Below are positions 56,263 to 64,000 of a DNA stretch of 64,000 nt, piece after piece; position 1 is the first letter of the stretch, and each line of letters starts with the position of its first letter. Location: contig CM035353.1 of assembly GCA_020137815.1 (NCBI GenBank), forward strand, positions 5,274,733 to 5,338,732. Direction: 5' to 3'. Made by a program: the position numbers and the translations under genes. This stretch comes from Hormiphora californensis (Eukaryota; Ctenophora; Tentaculata; Cydippida; Pleurobrachiidae). The notes below the pieces were generated by a model. The model was not told the DNA's origin, searched no databases, and worked only from the letters and a program-made list of their open reading frames with translations.

Positions 56263-59200
56263 CAAGAGAGAACCAAGAGAGAGAAACAAGAGATAGAGAG
56301 AGACGAGTAGTAAAGTGGTATATCAAATGAGACGAGTTATCTAGTTCTATGTGGTTGAGACACAGACAAGTTTAACAACCCAGGGTTTGATGGTTTACTA
56401 AAGCGGAGTACTGTCTCAAAGCAGGGCAATAAAATACTGGGTGAAGGGCGTAATTAGTATAAAGAGAGGGGGTGAGGAAGTGGTAAAGGAAGGACATGTA
56501 TGGTCGGAGGGGATTCGAAAACTGTCAGGCCAATGCTCTGACCATAGCTCTGGCGCACTCCGCTAAATGAGAATAAAGTCAGGCCAAAGCTCTGAAAGTT
56601 GAGTGGGTATTGGGTAATCAATCAATCATTCATTCATTGGGTAATTCCAGTTTAACCGACTCAATTTATTGAACCCTGGTTTTTAAGAAATAAGAAGATA
56701 GGAACCGCTCACTTACTCACTATATCAAACCCTCTAAATATCCTCTCCATGTTTAGGTTGTGCGTTGAGTAAGTGTGTGAAGTTTGAGACGCCCCTCTAC
56801 GATTTGGTTGCAGACACTGCCACAGTCAAGGAACTCTACAAATCGGAGATGTTTTCCGATTTTGAGGTACAGCTCGTTTAGATCATGGTATGGGTCTTGC
56901 CAGTGCTGCAGTGGTGATATATTTGATCTCTATTATAATTTTTTTTTTTTACAATTATACTATACTATTTACTTTTATATTTATTTACAATTATACTATA
57001 CTATTTACTATTATAATTTGGAGATGAACGTCGTCGAAGTCGTCCGTTCAGTGCGTTGTTAGGAGACGGTGCTCCTTCATAAAACACTTCATATGACCAA
57101 AGCTGTAAAGCTGTTGCTCACACTTTTGGAACTTCCGGTGGAAGTTTGTTAATATTTTCGAATGAATTTCAACAATTCAGTCCCCATAGTTACCATTCCA
57201 GTTGCCATGGCAACCGTGTTATTGACGTTGAAAGGGGCGAAAAGAACCACCCGGCGAAGCCGAGTGGGTTGTCAAAAAGCCCTTACTTAAGGCGCGCCCA
57301 ATGGGTGTGCTAGTTCAGTAAATTTAGGACCCGTAAATCGAGATTGTTACTATATCAGTGTACATGTTCAGGTGTTATAATAGTTGTTACTATATCAGTG
57401 TACATGTTCAGGTCCAGGACGATGAGACAGAACACAGCCTGGAAATGCAATATCCATACATCGCCAAGGTAGATCAAGATGGTATTTGTTATGTTCTAAC
57501 CCTCCTTACATTTGGGCGGGGCGTGCGAAACACAGTCTAGCTAGGCAAGATGGTATAATAGATGGGAACCCGGAGAATATCATTCGTTAACCATGATCTA
57601 TCCAGCTATTTACAGAAATCAGAATCTGTGTCAACAACGGAAGTTGACAGCTTCGTTTTAATATGAATTTATTTTGCAAAACAACTCCACTCGCCCTGAA
57701 CGAATTACTAACCATGCTTTCCCTGCAGGTCATGGAAAACTACAGGGACGCCTTTAAAATCGTTTCTGTCATAGTGGGTGACGTCACGCTTGATCTTGGT
57801 CGAAAATATGCCAAGGTTAGTTACGCAAATGTAGTCTTACTGTAATTCTGCACCTGCAGCGTTGTAACTGCATCGAGCGACGATATATAAACAATTTTAT
57901 TTTACACGAATCTATTTTACACGACTCTATTTTACTCTATATTTCACATCTAGGTGTTCCAACCACTGCTAGCGGACCCTGGTACTGTGTTTGTTGTGTC
58001 CTCTGATTTCTGTCACTGGGGCAGCAGGTTCAGATACTGCCACACGGAGGGACCACCTGACCTCCCCATTTGGAGAGGAATTCAAACTCTTGATAGAATG
58101 GGTACGTTATAATACCTGTCAATATGTAGAGCATGTCAAGCCCTGCATGCCACTACTATGACCTGATACGGCGTATAATTGTTGAGTGTCTTTTACCGGC
58201 AAGAAATGACATATATGTCTTATAAGACATTCCCCCCCCCCCGACATCGCAATATAAGCAGCTTCAATTCTTGAAGTTCAAGATAAAAAATATTGTTCAT
58301 ACTTTCTTTTTGCGGAGCATGCGACTCCGACTCCTACTCAATCATTAACATTTAATACTTGTTGGTACTGCACATGTTCACCGGTATATAGGTCCATGTC
58401 ACACCAAGTGTAACCAATTGTGTCGCCCTCTCCATGTCACACCAAGTGTAACCAATTGTGTCGCCCTCTCCATGTCACACCAAGTGTAACCAATTGTGTA
58501 ACCCTCTCCATGTCACACCAAGTGTAACCAATTGTGTCGCCCTCTCCATGTCACACCAAGTGTAACCAATTGTGTCGCCCTCTCCATGCCACACCAAGTG
58601 TAACCAATTGTGTCGCCCTCTCCATGTCACACCAAGTGTAACCAATTGTGTCGCCCTCTCCATGTCACACCAAGTGTAGCCAATTGTGTCGCCCTCTCCA
58701 TGTCACACCAAGTGTAACCAATTGTGTCGCCCTCTCCATGTCACACCAAGTGTAACCAATTGTGTCGCCCTCTCCATGTCACACCAAGTGTAACCAATTG
58801 TGTCGCCCTCTCCATGTCACACCAAGTGTAACCAATTGTGTCGCCCTCTCCATGTCACACCAAGTGTAACCAATTGTGTAACCCTCTCCATGTCACACCA
58901 AGTGTAACCAATTGTGTAACCCTCTCCATGTCACACCAAGTGTAACCAATTGTGTAACCCTCTCCATGTCACACCAAGTGTAGCCAATTGTGTCGCCCTC
59001 TCCATGTCACACCAAGTGTAACCAATTGTGTCGCCCTCTCCATGTCACACCAAGTGTAACCAATTGTGTCGCCCTCTCCATGTCACACCAAGTGTAACCA
59101 ATTGTGTCGCCCTCTCCATGTCACACCAAGTGTAACCAATTGTGTCGCCCTCTCCATGTCACACCAAGTGTAACCAATTGTGTCGCCCTCTCCATGTCAC

Positions 59201-59832
59201 ACCAAGTGTAACCAATTGTGTCGCCCTCTCCATGTCACACCAAGTGTAACCAATTGTGTCGCCCTCTCCATGTCACACCAAGTGTAACCAATTGTGTCGC
59301 CCTCTCCATGTCACACCAAGTGTAACCAATTGTGTCGCCCTCTCCATGTCACACCAAGTGTAACCAATTGTGTAACCCTCTCCATGTCACACCTTAAGTG
59401 TAACCAATTGTGTCGCCCTCTCCATGTCACACCAAGTGTAACCAATTGTGTCGCCCTCTCCATGTCACACCAAGTGTAACCAATTGTGTCGCCCTCTCCA
59501 TGTCACACCAAGTGTAACCAATTGTGTAACCCTCTCCATGTCACACCTTAAGTGTAACCAATTGTGTAACCCTCTCTCTCTTCCCAGGAATGGATGCAAT
59601 TGAGACGTTAGATCCTGCTGCATTCGAAAGCTACCTGAAGAAAACCCAAAACACGATATGTGGACGTCGCCCCATACTGCTCCTGTTATGCACAATCGAG
59701 AGACATTTAGAGGTGGTTGGAGGTGCCCGGGGAACACTTAAATTTCTCGATTATTCCCAGAGTAGCCAATGCGTGAGAAGAAATGATAGTTCTGTTAGTT
59801 ATGGAAGCGCGTCACTCACCCTAGATCAGTGA
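55125..59832 (+). CDS. MEMO1: MEMO1 family protein
   Basis: Eight exons: 55125-55188, 55610-55693, 55969-56076, 56757-56866, 57412-57468, 57729-57815, 57954-58101 and 59588-59832; 300 residues (human 297). HAGSWY at 9-14, SPHAG with His48, LGPSHN with His80 and TICGRRP with Cys244 give the three metal-site residues of the family. [20 protein letters not shown] and QSSQC-x5-DSSVSYG are also diagnostic. MEMO1 is an iron/copper-binding protein related to non-haem dioxygenases, and promotes ErbB2-linked cell motility and microtubule capture in mammals. The start codon gives [11 protein letters not shown], matching the usual N-terminus. Introns contain a MITE 3 bp after the second exon, a duplicated acceptor before exon five and a large 38-bp minisatellite before the last exon. 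Confidence 0.95.
55198..55292. repeat. GTCAGGCCAATGCTCTGAC dispersed repeat
   Basis: GTCAGGCCAATGCTCTGACC followed by CTC(G)GCGC and CTCCGC words occurs here and at 56525-56590; the core is also at 60465-60492. Probably a small SINE or MITE family; boundaries not resolved. Confidence 0.5.
55697..55832. mobile_element. Foldback MITE immediately downstream of a MEMO1 splice donor
   Basis: Inverted pair AAGTCAGATTGTTTTTAAAG / AAAAAATCTGATTTTA with inner GTTGTCACCCCC / GGGGGCCACAA. It starts three bases after exon 2, so the donor GTGAAG is partly element sequence. Confidence 0.65.
57345..57411. repeat. Two-copy duplication including a MEMO1 acceptor
   Basis: GTTACTATATCAGTGTACAT plus GTTCAGGT occurs at 57345 and again at 57385, directly before exon five. 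Both copies end in an AG usable as acceptor. Confidence 0.85.
58393..59580. repeat. 38-bp minisatellite in last MEMO1 intron
   Basis: About 31 copies of a 38-bp unit containing CACCAAGTGTAACCAATTGT, with variants GTCGCC and GTAACC after it. Two late copies have an extra TT (ACCTTAAGTG). The array ends eight bases before the acceptor of the last exon. Confidence 0.97.
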
Positions 59833-60210
59833 CGTCATATATAATTAGCGTTAATAAATTATATACAGACACTTGTTATATTTTCCTTTAGAGTTTAACT
59901 TATGTGTTGTGATGTGAAACACGGAGGAGCTACTCGATATATGTGTTTGGCGTGTCAAATTTCCTTGAAGTCCTGTCATCCCGAGATAATATATAATTTC
60001 ATGGAGATTTATCAATTGGACCTTTTATGGAAATTCGAGGGATCTGACTTGACAAGCTGCATCCTTTTGCGTTATCCCACCGTCCGACATAAATCGCTTT
60101 GTGAATCATTTGAGGAAGCAAATTGTTTTCTATGTAGCATATTATATGATATTTATCTGGGCCTATTTAACTTTTATTAAATACCAAGTTAAGGATGTCA
60201 CAGTGCTGCT
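59833..60210. other. 3' flank of MEMO1
   Basis: TTAATAAATTATATAC and similar AT-rich words follow the stop codon and could serve in 3' end formation. A 92-codon ORF at 59902 has several Cys and His but no recognised domain; not called. Confidence 0.45.
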
Positions 60211-60373
60211 TGTAGTCGTATTACCGTAATGGAAATACAGTAATGAGACGCGCACGTTGCATAACGCGCGGCAAAAAGTGCATGTGTTCAGCACATACTA
60301 GCGCCCTGATTGGCCACGGTTGCGTGTCGTCTTACTGTATCTCCGTTTTCCATTACCGTTTTCCCACTACGAG
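60211..60373. mobile_element. Foldback element
   Basis: TACCGTAATGGAAATACAGT at the left pairs with ACTGTATCTCCGTTTTCCAT and TACCGT at the right. Moderately diverged arms. Confidence 0.6.
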
Positions 60374-60413
60374 CGACTGTGTTATATATTAGTTCCTCTC
60401 TTTCTCTCAAGCC

Positions 60414-60630
60414 TATAATAGGGACTCCCTTGGTAACGAAATTACTCCTATCTTGCCTGACAACGCTAAGCTGTTGTCAGAGCATTGGCCTGACAACGCC
60501 AAGGTGCACCTCATGCTACCGCCCTGTATGGCGGCGCCATGCCCCATTTGAGCAACAGATGGGCGCCAGACAGCTACCGCCCTGCCACCGTGGCGGGGTA
60601 ATTTCGTAACTATAGGCACTCCCTATTATA
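60414..60630. mobile_element. 217-bp MITE
   Basis: TATAATAGGGACTCCC and GGTAACGAAATTAC at the left pair with GTAATTTCGTAAC and CACTCCCTATTATA at the right. Inside is CTGACAACGC-type sequence shared with the GTCAGGCCAATG repeat. Confidence 0.7.
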
Positions 60631-60702
60631 TGTTAGATGATACCAAGACAAGGATATCGATCACTATTATAGGTTATGAAAATATAGTTTTAATAATATA
60701 TT

Positions 60703-63155
60703 GGGGGGGACGACATGTTAATTGTTAATAAATCACCTCTTTTTTTCGATTTTGTTAATTAACAAAATTAACAAAGTTAACAAATCAGCAAATACTGTTC
60801 TTATTGGTTGATAATACGACTTTAACTGGTTTAATTTTATAGTTTAATGACTTTTCTAACACATATATACCCAAACAAGGCCTCTTCCGATAACCAAAGT
60901 CCGACATACATGTTTTTTTTGGCTCAAAATCGATAAACATCCAAAAGTTACAAATGTTTCAATTTAGCGTATAAAATCTCACTTTAACGTGATTTTTTCA
61001 TTGATAATCGATTCTTTGAACGAAAGAAGAGGATTTACAATGTTTCTGTCGGAAAAAGAAACAAAATATTTCCAAAATCAATTTTTTGGTCAAAAATTGA
61101 AAATTTGCTTCGCTGGGGGGGTGCCGGCCAATAATTAATGAGGATGAGGTCTTGTCCAGCGTTTTTCGAATTAATGAGGGCCCTCAAAAATCCTCAAAAA
61201 CCTCAATAATCCTCAATAATCCTCAACAATTATTTTATAGTTTTTACAAAACTTTTGGCGATATTATCGGGCATACACAAAACACATTCCTTAATAGGAG
61301 TAAAACAGTTAGCCAATTTTCCCAGATACCCTGGTGATAATCCTAAAAACATCCTCAAAAATCCTCAAAATGTTTGTATGTACATATGTACATAAAAATT
61401 AAATTTTGCAAATTTTGCAATTTTTTTTCCGATTTGGCTGAAACCTTCCCAGAAGTTGTGGACAGGTACACAGAGAAGGACTATGAAGTTTCAGCCCTCT
61501 ACTCCAACTCCTTACGGGTAAAAAACAGTGCAGGAAGTGCTACTTCCTGTGCACCCATTTTTGCCCATTTTTGCCACTTTAGGGTGTCCATTAAAATTCA
61601 AAAAAATGTCTCGTTGCTTCTTAGATTGCTAAGAGTCTTCCATATTTGCCAGGTTAGACTGTTTTTCGCACGGAGGGTTAGAACATAACAATTCCATATG
61701 AAAAAATAATTTTATTTTTTCGCCATTTTTTGGTAGGCTTGCCAGATCATACTACGCAAGGCTTCATTTAGTGTAATTCCATTTGACCTTTGTTGCTATT
61801 GTTCTTATAGAGGCCCATAAACTCATAGAGATTCTAAATGAGGTTAATACAGAGGGCCATAGAGGCCCAGAGAGGCACATGGCATACATTGTATGCCTAT
61901 CAATATCCATAGAGCGCCATCTAGTCCCATAGAGGTTCATACAGACCCATAAACCGCCCATAGAAGCTCCCTAGAAGCCTAGATAGCCATATGGCCCATG
62001 TGGGCTCACAGAGGCCTCCAGAGGACCATAGAGATCCGTGAAGGCCCATAGAGGCCTATGCGGGCCCAATGGGGACTCTTTGAGCCTATCATGGACTCTA
62101 AGGGCCTCTATGAACCTCTATGGGCTGCTATGGAACTCGATGGGCCTCTATAAATGGGACTCTATGGGACTACAGAGGCCCTCGGCCTCTTTCGGTCTCT
62201 ATACCCTATAAGGGGCATCAAGGGGACTCTATGAGCCTCTAGTGGCATCTGTGGACCTCTATGGACCTCTATGGGACCCTTTGGCTATCAATGGGGATTC
62301 TAGGTCCGTCTATAGGCCTTTATGGGTCTATAGTACTCTATGTGGCTCAGGATATGGCCCTCTATATGAACCTCTATGGGTCTTGATGTGAAGTTAATAG
62401 CTTTGCTAAAAGAAAGCAGTGCTTCAAGTGTGGGAAGCCAAAGAGCACGGGCAAGAGCACTTGAATTGATAATCAGTGCATTTTATTGTTATGTCCTAAC
62501 CCTCCTTATGTCCTAACCCTCCTTTACACAGTCTAGCTAGGCAAGCATTTTATACCTCTAAAATATAATATATTATTGTTTTTCATCAGGCATTTGCTGT
62601 GTTTATGTTTAGATAGAACGAAAAATTTTTGAGGATTTTTGAGGATTTTTGAGGATTTTTGAGGGCTTGTCCAGCAAATAATAAATGAGGATTTTTGAGG
62701 TGACCTCAAAAATCCTCATAAATTCCGGCCGGAACCCCCCCGCTTCGCTACAAATCCTTGTGTTTTTTTAGAAAAATTGATTTTTGGGATATTTTTTGTT
62801 TTATGGTAAATTTATGAGTCTTATTTAGTTTTTAGGGTTAAAAAAGGTGGATTAGGGTTAATTGACTTCAATTGCGATTTAGTTTGGCTAGTTTTTATTA
62901 AAATTTACACAATGGAACAAATCGCTGTAGAAAAGCCGTTGTAGAGGTTAGTAGGGGTGTGCAAATCGTGCAAAAGGAACAACTTTGCTCGCAGAACAAG
63001 TGTTAAATACCAAAAACACGCGCTAAAGGTGATTTAGATGGCATAAATGGCATTTGTTAACGTTTGTTAACTTTTTGTTAATTTTGTTAATAAATCACCT
63101 GTTTTCTCGATGTTAATATTAACAAAGTTAACAAAATTAACATGTCGCACCCCCC
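60703..63155. mobile_element. 2.45-kb G-tract-ended element with 8-bp target duplication (outer)
   Basis: Ends GGGGGGGACGACATGTTAA and the complement of GGGGGGTGCGACATGTTAA. AATATATT is exactly duplicated at 60695-60702 and 63156-63163. The arms carry GTTAATAAATCACCT and AACAAAGTTAACAAA repeats. Another element of the same general design (61115-62741) is inserted inside. No long ORF. Confidence 0.87.
61115..62741. mobile_element. 1.63-kb G-tract-ended element with 8-bp target duplication (inner)
   Basis: Ends GGGGGGGTGCCGGCC and the complement of GGGGGGGTTCCGGCCGG. GCTTCGCT is exactly duplicated at 61107-61114 and 62742-62749. Sub-terminal (TTTTTGAGGA)n repeats are inverted between the two ends. 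The middle (61790-62390) is a degenerate CTCTATGG/CCATAGAG array with inverted symmetry. Confidence 0.88.
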
Positions 63156-63332
63156 AATATATTAAATATAGTTTTAATAATATATTAATGCTTGTGTGTG
63201 GACCATTGCAATCCAAAGAGCTATATACTGTTATAGTGACACAGCAGTACAATACAGGGTCATTTTAAATACACACCCTGTGAGAGAATATTTGGCGCTT
63301 TAGGCTTTTAAATATTGGGTGAGGCTTCGGAG

Positions 63333-63374
63333 AAATATTGAAAGATGTCTTAAGACATCTTTCAATATTTCTCA
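63333..63374. repeat. 42-bp perfect palindrome
   Basis: GAGAAATATTGAAAGATGTC meets its exact complement around TTAA, with almost no loop. Confidence 0.9.
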
Positions 63375-63482
63375 ATTGATCCACAGTTTTCCATATTGTT
63401 AACTTATCATTGTCAATTTCTCTTACGTTTTCTAAAACCAAACACCGAATAACTTTTTCTTTGTTCAACTTGACAATATATG

Positions 63483-63548
63483 TAGTCGGACACCGATTTA
63501 CCTGCAGGACCCTTGGGACAATAGCCCGGTAATACGTCGACCTGACTG
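63483..63548. mobile_element. CAGTCGGACC MITE, diverged copy
   Basis: TAGTCGGACACCGATTTACC at the left and CCCGGTAATACGTCGACCTG then ACTG at the right. Confidence 0.7.
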
Positions 63549-63599
63549 ACACTCAGACAGTCAGTAACTATGGTCTTGAACCACCTATACTAGGAGAAA

Positions 63600-63781
63600 G
63601 AGCTTTTCTGAATCACCTTTTCGAGACGAATCCAACGCAACCGGAATGAGCTTTCTTTCTTATAATCGGGTAGTTGAGTCCCTTCATTTAAATGTATTTT
63701 TGGTCATTTTTCGCGATTATAAGATAGAAGGCTAATTCCGGTTGCGTTGGATTCGTCTCGAAAAGGTGATTGAGAAAAGCT
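63600..63781. mobile_element. Foldback MITE
   Basis: AGAGCTTTTCTGAATCACCT, CGAGACGAATCCAACGCAAC at the left pair with the complement at the right; the GGTTGCGTTGGATTCGTCTC arm is exact. Related words occur at 8195-8260 and 17390-17470. Confidence 0.82.
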
Positions 63782-63856
63782 CCGTGCCCCTAGGGGGTTT
63801 CAGACCACAGTCAGACCCTATTCATGACTATCCGAAATTTCATGACTATCCGAAAT

Positions 63857-63915
63857 TTCGGTGCACAAGCCAATAAGAGGCCTGTGTTTAGAAATAAAGG
63901 CCTCTGATTGGCTCG
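63857..63915. repeat. Short inverted repeat, second copy of the 10996 hairpin family
   Basis: GTGCACAAGCCAATAAGAGG and CCTCTGATTGGCTCGCGCAC pair around a TTTAGAAAT loop, the same loop as at 10996-11046. Confidence 0.65.
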
Positions 63916-64000
63916 CGCACTACACCGAAAAATGACTCCGTTCTGTAAGGGGTTTCCAGACCACTGCACAGTCGTCAGTCACTCAGTCAGACACTACCTA

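Noticed and set aside
59902-60180. 92-codon Cys-containing ORF after MEMO1
   Set aside because: Could suggest a zinc-binding peptide, but Cys/His spacing fits no known motif and no upstream exon was found; likely 3' UTR or intergenic.

Overview
This is nuclear DNA from an animal. Coding regions are broken into short exons with GT-AG introns, and every gene I could name is metazoan: a heterotrimeric G-protein alpha subunit, nischarin, MEMO1, a NUDT19-type Nudix hydrolase, a LEM-domain protein and a secreted ShKT-domain protein. Small introns and a very heavy load of foldback elements, MITEs, microsatellites and minisatellites suggest an early-branching marine invertebrate. A sponge is my best guess, by inference only; no rRNA or mitochondrial sequence is present to settle it.

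Layout. 1-0.9 kb: 5' part of a small multi-pass membrane protein gene (minus). 1.2-6.3 kb: a LINE 3' end, a 1.3-kb perfect foldback element flanked by TTAA, degenerate telomere-like sequence and a CT microsatellite. 7.0-12.7 kb: a complete ten-exon G-alpha gene (minus) with divergent lipidation and nucleotide-binding features. 13-26 kb: a gene-poor block of nested mobile elements (hAT MITEs with 8-bp duplications, G-tract-ended elements, palindromes, telomere-like blocks) and a 3' fragment of a LINE with a restriction-like endonuclease. 26.5-30.7 kb: an eight-exon gene (minus) for a papain-like protein whose catalytic Cys is Ala, fused to five ShKT domains. 31.9-35.2 kb: two less certain minus-strand genes. 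36.2-39.4 kb: plus-strand LEM-domain gene, intronless NUDT19-like gene and a frameshifted LINE ORF1-like fragment. 39.7-53.0 kb: nischarin, 18 coding exons, with an antisense secreted-protein gene nested in its 4.9-kb intron. 53.5-54.8 kb: second copy of the 1.3-kb foldback element. 55.1-59.8 kb: MEMO1, eight exons. 60-64 kb: nested G-tract-ended elements, hairpins and MITEs.

Exon models were made by hand from splice sites and phase. For each complete model the summed exon lengths are a multiple of three. The named genes have unrelated roles (G-protein signalling, nuclear envelope, CoA metabolism, endosome/integrin scaffold, cell motility), so this is not a functional cluster. The most unusual feature is structural: at several loci tandem repeats contain copies of an intron's own splice site. 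The other standout is the ShKT pseudoprotease.
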